Both the position numbers and the translations under genes were made by a program. This document shows, piece by piece, positions 23,026 to 31,621 of a stretch of DNA of 64,000 nt (the first letter of the stretch is position 1; each line of letters starts with the position of its first letter). The DNA lies in assembly GCA_019973155.2 (NCBI GenBank), contig BPQB01000002.1:1364001-1428000 (forward strand), written 5' to 3'. The notes beneath the pieces were generated by a model. The model was not told the origin of the DNA and ran no database searches. It saw only the letters and a list, made by a program, of their open reading frames with translations. This DNA comes from Phanerochaete sordida. Taxonomy: Eukaryota > Basidiomycota > Agaricomycetes > Polyporales > Phanerochaetaceae.

Positions 23026-23361
23026 ATGGGCTGGTTCGGTAGCCAGGAGAAGGCCCCAGATGCTGCCTCTCGCTCGGACAGGCAGAAATGCTGGGACAGC
23101 AGAGACGCGTACTTCGCCTGCCTCGACACCGCGAATGTCATCAAACCCGGGGACGAAGGGAAGGCATGCGACGCGTCCAAGGGGAAATATGAGAAGGATT
23201 GTGCCAGGAGCTGGGTGCGTTACGTTTCATATGAGTTGAGAGAAAGTTGGCCAACTTTGTACAAGATTGAGTACTTCAACAAGCGTCGGGTCCTGGCAGT
23301 CCAACAACAAGGTGTTTTGACACAAGCAAACAACCAGCTCAACGCCGCGAAGAAGTCATGA
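23026..23361 (+). CDS. COA6: Cytochrome c oxidase assembly factor, COA6/COX6B-like twin-cysteine protein
   Basis: Exons 23026-23214 and 23266-23361 give 94 residues. The intervening 51 nt are in frame without a stop, but start GTGCGT and, when removed, restore the family sequence CARSW-IEYFNKRRVL. The core carries CWDSRDAYFAC (CX9C) and CDASKGKYEKDC (CX10C), the arrangement of the COX6B/COA6 CHCH fold. COA6 works in the mitochondrial intermembrane space, handling copper delivery to Cox2 through Sco proteins. There is no presequence, as expected for Mia40 import substrates. Structural COX6B is the main alternative; the downstream FNKRR segment favours COA6. Confidence 0.87.
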   Translation: MGWFGSQEKAPDAASRSDRQKCWDSRDAYFACLDTANVIKPGDEGKACDASKGKYEKDCARSWVRYVSYELRESWPTLYKIEYFNKRRVLAVQQQGVLTQANNQLNAAKKS

Positions 23362-24392
23362 CATAACTTGTACCGGAATCACCTCTACTCCACACGAAAT
23401 TATGCACCTAATGTGTCGTCCCACCCGTGTGCAGTATGCCTCTCATCCCTCCCATCCCTCTCACCGCGCATGCAGTCTCGGGGTGATTGTGCGCCGAGGT
23501 ATGTTTCCATCGTCGGAAGAGGGGCCATTGCACTTACTTTCTCGTACCTCCCTCAGTTCTGCTTACTCCCATGCTGTCTATATTACGCCGACACACCCGG
23601 AGATAGTCCAGCCACCGGTGTTCGGGAAGAAGTTGTCAAGTCTTACGTCGAAGTGGACTCGAGGTGCCCAGTATCATTCTGTCTGTTGACTTACACCACC
23701 CAGAGATAGGACATCGCCGTGTAGGCTGTGACCTAAGAGAAGACGAAATGCTGCATGACAATGCGTCGCCGAGACTTTTCGGCTGCGGACAGACGGCTGT
23801 TGCAGCCATCGCCAGGCAATATACCTTGCAGCTTTGTAGAGACGCACATGCAGCGTCTCTTCGGCCTCCGGCTGCGGACTGCACGGACGCTCCCCGATGT
23901 CGATCAAGAGTAAGCATGCCGCGAGGAGAGAGAACGCTGAGAACAACAACCTGGAAAGGGCTGGTCGAAGCTTCGTAACACTGAGGGGTCGTTGCCAGCC
24001 GCCGGGGCAATGCAATATTCAATCTCATTCCATGATTGATTCCGACCGACCGCTGTTTTCTCGTAGAGATGCCGATTTTTCTCTTGTCGCGTTCCCCAGG
24101 CACCAGTGCGCGAGTTCAGTTCTCCCTTTACACCCGCGCCGAAATGCCCTGGCTGACCTCGGAGCTTTTGATTGTAGTTGGCCCTGTCCCTGCCCGGTAT
24201 CCAGGACACAGAGCGCTCTGTTTCAAAGGGCCAAAGTTCCATGCGCCGCGCTCTTGCTACGCGCTGAATCTGCTCGCCCTGATCCCATCCATCTCGCACA
24301 TCAGCCCTCTGACGCAGCGCTTCTGTCTCCGCGAGCACACCATCGGCCTTTATAAGTATGCCTCTCCTCTTGTGCTCGCCCATCTCTGCCCG
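23362..24392. other. 1.0 kb spacer without recognised gene
   Basis: Short open frames occur on both strands, but none shows family similarity or splice-consistent extension. It would contain the COA6 3' UTR and the promoter of the next gene. Confidence 0.45.
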
Positions 24393-25212
24393 ATGGACTA
24401 TTCAACCTTCATGTCCTCGGGCCTCCAGGCCATTGCACCCCGCCACACTGTCCACCGTCGCGCACACTCGGCCTCTACGATGACTGTTCGGCCCCTGCCA
24501 CCAATCCCGACCGGCCCACCAGCGTACCGCGGGCACATGCGAGCCACGTCGCTCGACTTCAGACGCGCCGACGCGCAGCAGAGGCCATCCGGCCCGCGGA
24601 GACCACAGCACGCAGCGACGGAGGGAGACTTTGGAGGGCGGCGACCGACGCCGACGGGGACACCGCGGCCGGCGAACGGACACCGGCCAGCGAACGACGA
24701 CGCCTCGTTGTCATACCTGTCGCTCGATGAGTACGTGCCCGCTTTTTTGTGCCCGTAGGCGCCCTGGACTCAGTCGTCCCAGCAGCGACTCGGACTCCGA
24801 CTCGCTCCCCGACGAGCTCGAGGACGACATCCACGCGACGTTCATCGACTTCAACGAGTCGAACAGTTCGCTGCTCCTCCCGCAACTCGTGCTCCCGGAC
24901 TCGCCGCACGTGGGCACGACGCCGATCAAGCCCAGCGCCCCGCCGCTCAACTCCTTCCTGTCTTTCACGCCCGCGGCGTCGCCCATCGATAGCCCCATCC
25001 TTGCGCACTCGTCACAGCATTTCCTGCTATCGCCACACGACATCGGGCCGGCCCTCGGAGAGGGCACATCGCAGCATCTGGACAGCAAGACGAATCAGTT
25101 CGAGAGGGAGCTCGTGCCGGTTGGCGAGCGTCCGGAACCGCCGGATGATTGGCGGGAAGCTGTGGACAGGGTCATGGACGAGGAGGATGCGACAGCGCAC
25201 AACCACGCCTGA
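24393..25212 (+). CDS. Uncharacterised Ser/Pro-rich, probably disordered protein
   Basis: Exon 1 is 24393-24730 and exon 2 runs from 24783 to 25212. The 52-nt intron (GTACGT...CCCAG) has two alternative upstream acceptors (after 24758 and 24773) that keep the same frame. The product is about 255 residues. The first half is Arg/Pro-rich (RPLPPIPTGPPAYRGHMRATSLDF). The second half begins with an acidic SD repeat, then DELEDDIHATFIDFNESNSSLLLPQLVLPDSP, a Ser/Pro-rich stretch, and ends EPPDDWREAVDRVMDEEDATAHNHA. I do not recognise a family. The conserved-looking ATFIDFNES block is the best handle for a search. Low complexity suggests a regulatory or scaffold role, but nothing in the sequence fixes one. 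Confidence 0.6.
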
Positions 25213-25588
25213 ACACCACCATCCTTTTCCCGACACATGGACTTGTACTCTTGCATGTATCTGTACTATGATTACCAGCTAGATTAACTACTAGTAGCAG
25301 GTTGTTACATACTTCGAGAAGCGCCCTCGTCTTCGTGGCGTAAAATTATGACCCTCGAGGCCTCATTATGGATTCTGGGTTACCGCATGATCGTCCGAAC
25401 TCTCTGCAAATCATTACGTGCCTTGATTTCTCGCCACAAAGCAAGCATTCCTGGAAAAACGCAAACGGCACCTTCGCGGAAGCGCCTGGCGGGGTTTGTG
25501 GCGCTGGTTTGCCGCGGCCGGCTTCTTCTCGACCACCACCACCTCGAGGGCCGGCACAGAGTGCACGTTCAGCTGCAAGGTTGGATGA
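25213..25588. other. Spacer upstream of POP5
   Basis: 376 bp between tandem genes, presumed 3' UTR plus POP5 promoter. No gene was recognised. Confidence 0.45.
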
Positions 25589-26295
25589 ATGGTACGCTTC
25601 AAGGTAACGTTTTATTTGCTTACCTTTATGTTCGGTTTGAAGTTGATTAGGCTTTCCTTTCAGAACAGATGGCTTCTTGTTGAACTCATCCCATGCCCGA
25701 CGGCGACGGCGAGCGCCCTGGACGCGTCCTCGCCAGAGGACAACGGGATTAACAGCAAGCAGATATGGTCTGCGCTCAAGCAGAGCGTCCTCAACAATTT
25801 TGGCGACACCGGCTGGGGCGCTGTCTCTTCGTCTCTGACGAGTACGCTGCGCTCTTTCTGCGAAGTGCGTCTGGGCTGACTCTCTGCGCGTCGCAGTCAA
25901 GTACTACTCGCCGACGACGAACGTCTGCATCATCCGCGTCGCACGCGACCATCACAAAACTGCCTGGGCCGGCGTGACGATGCTGACGAATATCGAGGGC
26001 CGCAAGTACATCCCGAACGTCGTGCACGTCTCGGGTACGACTTCAGCTCATCTCGTCCAGAGTTCTCGGGTCTCACTGCGCTCGCAGGTACCATAAAGCA
26101 GGCGCAGCTGTCTGCAATCACGCACAACCGAGAAGTTATCGCTCGGTATCGAGCGAATCGTCTGACTGCTGGTGGGTACACTTCGCTTCCACTCCCTGCA
26201 CGCGTCTCACCCTCAAATCGACAGCGGCATACCAGGACTCATATGAGGAGTTTTTACAGAAAAGTACACAGGAATTAGAAGCACTCCAAGACTAA
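25589..26295 (+). CDS. POP5: RNase P / RNase MRP protein subunit Pop5
   Basis: Five exons (25589-25603, 25664-25841, 25897-26034, 26088-26171, 26225-26295) encode 161 residues. The first exon is only 15 nt (MVRFK) and is joined to NRWLLVELIP, giving the standard Pop5 N-terminus. Family motifs include INSKQIWSALKQSVLNNFGDTGWGAV, KYYSPTTNVCIIRVARDHHKTAW, ALVTMLTNIEG-like residues and SGTIKQAQLSAITHNREVI. Pop5 binds the catalytic RNA core of nuclear RNase P and MRP for tRNA and rRNA maturation. Its stop lies only 61 bp from the stop of the convergent KAPA-synthase-like gene, so their 3' UTRs very probably overlap in antisense. Identification is secure. Confidence 0.95.
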
Positions 26296-26356
26296 TATAC
26301 AAGAAAACTGATGTATATGTAAGAAACGCATTTTACTCCGGTTTCCTGGGCTCGTG

Positions 26357-27788
26357 TCAGAGCTTTGACTGCAACCTGAGCGCGTCGCCCGCCTTCGCCG
26401 CAGACGCAGCCATCTCGCCCTTTGCCCACTCCGCCATTTCTCGCGCGAGGGAGTCGATCTCTTTGCTGGTGTTGCCTGAATGCAGGCAGACGCGGACGCG
26501 ATCGAGGCCCTTGGGCACCGTCGGCCATGTAATCGGCCGAGCATTCATGCCCTTCGCGCGCAGATGCGCCGAAAGGGGGCGCGGCCGTGACGTGAATACC
26601 GGCACGATTGGGGTCGCGCGTTTCCTTCCCAGCGACACGGTGGTCAGATGCGGAGGGAGCGATAACAGCGTAGGCGGTATGCCGTCACGCTCAACGAGAT
26701 CTTGCAGCGCATCGATGAAGCGTATGCTCAGATCGAGCAGTTTAGCTGAAAGCTGCAGGGACCGTCAATTTAGTACTAGCAGGCGACTGAAAGGGCGTAC
26801 TCTAGCCGCAGTGCCATTCTCGAGGAAGTCGAAAGAGCAATCTATTGCGACGATATTCGCGTGGTTGAGCGAAGTGGTGTAAATGAGCGATCGCGCGTAG
26901 TTGAGTAGATAGTCTCGGATCGGTTCGTCCGTGAGGATGACAGCTGTAGAAAGCTCAGTCATCTGAAGCCCTGATAAACGTAACGGGCGTACCTCCAGTC
27001 GCCGCAAGGGCCTTGCCAAATGTGTGTAACCTCGCCAGTACTCTCCGCTCCAGTCCAAGCATTGCGACCATTCCCCTCCCCTGTGGCCCATACACACCCG
27101 TAGCATGCGCCTCGTCCACCACCACATGACAATTCCCTCGCGGGAACAGCGTCTCGGCAAGCTCGACGATCTCCGTGAGGGGAGCGATCGTGCCGTCCAT
27201 CGAGTAGAGGCTCTCTACGGCAACGAACGCGCTATTTTCGCCCGTGCGTAAGCCGGGCCGCTCGTTGAGCAAGCGGAGGAGCAGCTCGCCGAGCGACGAC
27301 ACCGAGTTGTGCTCAAAAGCGAACTGTGCATCTTTTGCGCGCGACGCGCGCACGCCGTCGTGCACGGAGGCGTGGATGTACTCGTCGAAGACAACGACGT
27401 CGCCCGGCTGCGGGACGCACGAGAAGAAGCCCACGTTCGCGTCGAGGCCCGAGTTGAAGACGAGCGCGGTGGGCGAGTCGAAGAACGCTGCGAGACGCGC
27501 CTCGAGCGCGGTGTGCCCGTGCCCGTTCACGAGCAGCCGGCTGCCTCCCGAGCCCAGGACCTCGGGCGCGCTTTGCAGCTTCTGCAGGAAAAGGCGGCGC
27601 AATTCGTCGGAGTGCGAGAGGGAGAGATAGTCGTTGGTGTGGAAGTCGACGAGCCCTGCGTCCGCGTCAGGATCGGAGAGACGTCGTCGGATGAGTCGGT
27701 TTTCACGCGACTTGAGTGCGGCCGCGATTTTCGAGTGCAGGGACGTCATCTTCGTCAGTGGAAGGTTGAGCGGACGTGTCGGGGACAC
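26357..27788 (-). CDS. 8-amino-7-oxononanoate (KAPA) synthase-like PLP enzyme with SKL peroxisomal signal
   Basis: Exons 26993-27788, 26801-26943 and 26357-26752 give 444 residues. This is an alpha-oxoamine synthase. It shows FHTNDYLSLS, GSGGSRLLVNGH, FNSGLDANVGFFS, DEYIHASVHDG, the DEAHATGVYGPQGRG block and the PLP-lysine motif HTFGKALAATGG, followed by LIYTTSLNHANI. The closest fit is BioF, which condenses pimeloyl-CoA and alanine in biotin synthesis, rather than ALA synthase or serine palmitoyltransferase. The C-terminus is LRLQSKL, a canonical PTS1. Peroxisomal BioF has been described in Aspergillus and plants, so the signal supports the call. A second in-frame Met (about 27749) could be the start. 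Substrate identity is inferred. Confidence 0.88.
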
Positions 27789-28178
27789 AGGCAGGGTCGA
27801 AGAGGGAGAGAAAGCAATGCTCGAGAGAGACGGAGTCAGGAAGTGCTAGCAGCCCATTGGGGAAGAGCAGAGGTCCCCACAGGGCCTTTACTCATGTAAA
27901 TTTGTCCAGCGCGGAACAGAGCAGCAGGCCAAGGGAGCAGCTCGGGCATAGAACGGACTTGGACGTCGATATGTCACGACGCGGTAGCACCATGACGCTC
28001 TCCGCGACGCATAGGACAGCCAGAGAAGATGAAAGTTCAGGAGAAAGATGTCTGCGGTTCGTGTCCATCGTCCTTCCCTGACCGCGGGCATACTGTGGGC
28101 GTCGCGCGCCATCAGACGCACCCCGGACACCGCAAGCAGCAGCCCCGCGCTCAGCAACAGCCGACTCGCTCAGCAACG
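27789..28178. promoter_or_regulatory. Divergent promoter between KAPA-synthase-like and small TM genes
   Basis: 390 bp between divergent starts. The reading frame before 28179 on the plus strand is open, but the encoded text is low-complexity and I chose the downstream ATG. No recognised motif. Confidence 0.4.
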
Positions 28179-28606
28179 ATGTCGTCCCCGTCCGCCATGA
28201 CATCCTCCGTCAAGTCTGAGAAAGCGGAACGCCGCTCTGCGCAGGGCCGCCTCGAGCCCACAAGCGACGTCGCGGAGCTGCACCGCCGCCTCGGAGAGGA
28301 CCCTCGCTTCAACCCACCAACGCCTTCCGTGTGGAAACGTGTTGCCCTCGTCGTCCTCGTCCTGGGCCTTTTCTGGGTGGGCATCTCGATGCGCAAACAG
28401 ATGTCGCAGGCGAAGAATCCAGATGTTGTCTACGCTTCGAGGTGCGTGTTTCACGCCACCTACGACTGATAGTCGACTGACGGGCAGTGATGTCGCATAG
28501 GTACTCGAAGGAGCATAAATTCAGACCAGCGGCGAGCCCTATCATCACCGAACGTATGGCGGATGGCAGATTGAAGGTGCGGGGTGCCCAGCCTACCGTT
28601 CGATGA
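28179..28606 (+). CDS. Small single-pass membrane protein, function unknown
   Basis: Exons 28179-28441 and 28501-28606 give 122 residues. After a charged N-terminus (KSEKAERRSAQGRLE) there is DPRFNPPTPSVWKR, then one hydrophobic segment (VALVVLVLGLFWVGISM) at about residues 55-75. The C-terminal part reads YSKEHKFRPAASPIITERMADGRLKVRGAQPTVR. The layout suggests a single-pass protein, with the DPRFNPPTPS motif just before the membrane. I do not recognise a family of known function. Compact, motif-bearing small proteins like this are often organelle-membrane assembly factors, but that is speculation. The intron (GTGCGT...CATAG) is well supported by phase. Confidence 0.7.
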
Positions 28607-28896
28607 GCCTGCAAGTATGAGGTGCGTCTCTCTTGCATCTACCGACAACGTCCAGTTGGTCACACAAGGACTGAAGGATCTCCCGCTTCATTGACCATTT
28701 CACTCGTTTGATATCCCTAGGATGGCGTATATTTAATCATGCTTGTTGATCCACGGACTACAGTTTGCCGGAATTAATACAGATTTTGGAACGTTCAGAG
28801 AGCTGTTCTGTGAAAGCGTTGACCGATGTGCCGATACGAAAGCAAAGCGAGAGGAGACGGGACGACAGAGTGTGCACAGGAAACAGATGCTGCAGT

Positions 28897-30708
28897 TTAA
28901 TCCAGACCAATGAGTTCACGGGCATAGAGGTCCGCCTTTCGGTTCTCGAGAAGTTCTTCTAGTTGGCGGGCGAGCAACGGTGTCGTTCCATCGGAGGGCG
29001 CGTTCGGGTTGGCAGCAGCATGGGCGGCGAGGTTGTGAGCAATTGCCGCAGATGTCAGACTATTGACAGCCTTCGGATCTGTGATGAGGGGCGGGGCGGG
29101 GTGAGGAATATACTTGAGGTGAAGTTCTATGCCGCATAAGTCCGCACGCCAGTTAATTAAAACGACTGAAATGACGTACGACGCAGATGTTCCACGCAGG
29201 ATTCGGGGATTTCCAGGTCCATCGTATGCCCCCGCTTTTGAAGGGACTTGACGAAACGACGGAGACCCGCGATCGTGACATTTGTACCGGAAAACTTGAG
29301 GTACAGCAGTCTCGAAAGCATGTCGAATGCAACCACTACGTCGTCGTCAATATCGGGGTTGTCTGCGACGTCCAGCTCTTGTAGACAGCGTTTCAAAGGT
29401 ATCAGGAGGAAGATACTGAGGATATGACATGTCACCACGGAGGGAAGGTAAATCACAGACATGACGTACGCCTCATTGGTGATCCCTGTAGCTTGCAGCC
29501 ATAGTCGGGCTAGCCGGGGAAGGTGGTGGAGGCGGATGATATCCGAATCGCGAAGCGCACTCCTACTCAAATTAATTTCATGGAGGAACAGAAAACTGTT
29601 GGGCTTGGCGAGGGCTGGTAATATGTCAATACCAGCCTCTATGCGAGTGACTGAAAGCGTTACCCTGAAGGAGATCCTTAGCATCCATATTGAGCCCGCT
29701 CTCGTCTGCTAGAGAGGCAGCCAAGTCGATATACTCGATCTCGGATGTGCGGAAGGCGTTCAAAACGCGAGCATTCATGAACCCTAAAAGCATTTTAGTA
29801 GAAAGCTATGGAAAAACAGCTGACAGCTGACCATTTGCACACAGGATATCCACAAGATCCTGGTGGCTCACTGCCGCTGAGAGCACGTCTGTAAGACGAA
29901 TGCCCGGCAGCAGGTTGTCCAATCGAGATATTAGTGTTGCCATGCCGCGGGGCGTCTCAGTCCCCACGGCGGTGCCATACACCTCATCTATGAGTTGCGA
30001 CAGTGAGCGTACTGCCGCGTCAACCCTGCTTCGACAGGCATACCTTGGATATATGCGGTGTTAATAGCTAGTAGATGCGTAGAGATGAACAGCAATACCT
30101 TCAAGTGTCTTCATAGTCTCTTGCAGTTCATGAGCCTTAGCTTTCCAGCCTATCCCGCGCTCCGACGCCGCAGGGACGCGCCGCATATGCGCTTCGCATG
30201 GCGAGCTACCACGCGCGAAGTATCGGATTGGCTCCGCTTTTCCGCTAAGCTCAAACGAGCCATCGTTGATTGACGAAAAGGAGACTTTGCGCCTCGCAGG
30301 ACCTTGGAGTTCGCTGAAGGACGGAGGGCTGTCTGGCTGAATGAGAGAGTCGCGCCCAGCGATCCGAGGAGGAAGAGGAACGGTCAAGCCACGAAATGTA
30401 AGACCCTGCAGAACGCTGCTGATGCTTGTGTCGCCAGAATCTTCGTCGAGTAGAGTATCAGAGAGCCCAGGGTTATATGCCAGCTCAAGGAGGTCGTCGT
30501 CAGTCACCGATTTGTCGAGTAAGCGAGCGAAAGAGGGCAGGAGGAGGCTGTCGTCGTGATCAGGATCGAGCTCCGGAGTATTTTCGCGGCTTAAGGCGGT
30601 CTTGTCTTGCAGCTGTCGCCGGATAGACTCTAGGAACGAGACGGCAGGTACAGAGGGACAGTATAGAGGGTTATCCTCGTCGATTAGCGGGATGTCGTAG
30701 TCCGCCAT
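28897..30708 (-). CDS. Leucine-rich-repeat protein, function unknown
   Basis: Six exons (30099-30708, 29832-30011, 29664-29783, 29470-29614, 29180-29415, 28897-29126) give 506 residues. The start is MADYDIPLIDEDNPLYCPSVP, followed by about 180 acidic, Ser-rich residues. A helical segment (WKAKAHELQETMKTLEEVRSLSQLIDEVYG) leads into leucine-rich repeats such as NSFLFLHEINLSRSALRDSDIIRL, LARLWLQATGI, LQELDVADNPDIDDD and LLYLKFSGTNVTIAGLRRF. The C-terminal region is charged and helical and ends ARELIGLD. LRRs usually form protein-binding surfaces, but the partner is unknown. Two junctions required choosing acceptors downstream of tempting earlier AGs, at 30012 and 29615; both are backed by TTGAC branch points and phase. 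The start lies 115 bp from the MITE. Confidence 0.8.
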
Positions 30709-30815
30709 GGCAGTTCCTAGAAGAGACGTAGAGCAGTAGCGAAATTTGAGTGCGAGAATCTTCTGTTTCAGAGGCAAAGGAAAACAGCTGTGAAAAGTCC
30801 GCGGCGCGAGTGACG

Positions 30816-31418
30816 GAATGAAGTAGTGTTGCCACGGCTCGGCTCAGCTTGGCTATGGCTTGGCTTTTGATGGCTCTGCCATTTTGGGACGAGCCGAGCC
30901 GAGCCGAGCCACAGCCAGCCAATAGAGCCGTGGCTTGAACCCTCTGCGGCAGGCTTTGGGTGACTGAGCGTTCCCTTGCGTCTGAAGGGGTTGGCACTAA
31001 GTGAAAAACCAATATGCAACCCTGTTCGAGTATTTCCAACCGAGTGGGCTCCGCAAGAATGTGTCCCAGCTCGAGATACTCCAGCAGCGGTCGCGGCGGG
31101 CGCCTGTCAGCGCAGCCTGGCGCCCAAGCTGGTCGCGGAGCGGTGTGTTGCACATAGAGCTCGCGCGGAGTGTTCCATGGGGCTCATAGGGTTCTGGATC
31201 GATGAAGTAGTATCTACGCACTTGTTTGCGGCCCCCAAAAATACCTCTGCAGTGTAGGGTTGCGACGCACCTACATTTCGCGCGTTCTGTAACGGCTTGA
31301 GCCGTTCGAGCCGCGGCTTGAGCGGCTTTTCGGTGACTGGCTCGGCTCGGCTCGAAAACCGGCTCGGCTGGCTGGCTCAGCCGCTTTCAAGCCAAGCCGT
31401 GGCAACACTAGAATGAAG
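30816..31418. mobile_element. Non-autonomous hAT-type MITE with 8-bp target-site duplication
   Basis: The element spans 30824-31410 (587 bp). Its ends are inverted repeats starting TAGTGTTGCCACGGCT on both strands, matching at 20 of the first 21 bases. The octamer GAATGAAG directly flanks both ends (30816-30823 and 31411-31418) as a target-site duplication. An 8-bp duplication with TAGTGTTGCC termini is the hallmark of the hAT superfamily. Both subterminal zones are packed with GGCTC/GAGCC motifs, including a GAGCCGAGCC tandem at about 30891-30910 and an internal inverted copy, GAGCCGTGGC, at 30925-30934. No transposase ORF is present, so it would depend on an autonomous relative. It sits in the divergent promoter of the LRR and MINDY genes. 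Confidence 0.9.
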
Positions 31419-31621
31419 GCAAAGCGCGACGCGTCCCCTCGTGGCGTTAAATGAAGGCAAAGCTTATTAGACTGAGTAAGGAACGCGTGTAAGTATCCCA
31501 GCTTACCTTGCTTCGCTAAGTTTACTTAGGTTTTGTTACCTTCAATTCGCTGAGTTTCATTTCCCTGCAGAGCGCGTCACGACGCGGGGTTGCCGGAGCG
31601 CCATGTTACCCCGCAACCACC

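Noticed and set aside
29615..29663. A 25-nt intron in the LRR gene
   Set aside because: A 49-nt alternative ending at 29615 keeps phase and has a proper branch site, so the ultra-short intron is unnecessary.
30025..30067. Apparent frameshift between exons 1 and 2 of the LRR gene
   Set aside because: Every early acceptor gave a wrong phase, but the AG at 30013-30012, preceded by a TTGAC branch site, restores frame, so no indel is needed.
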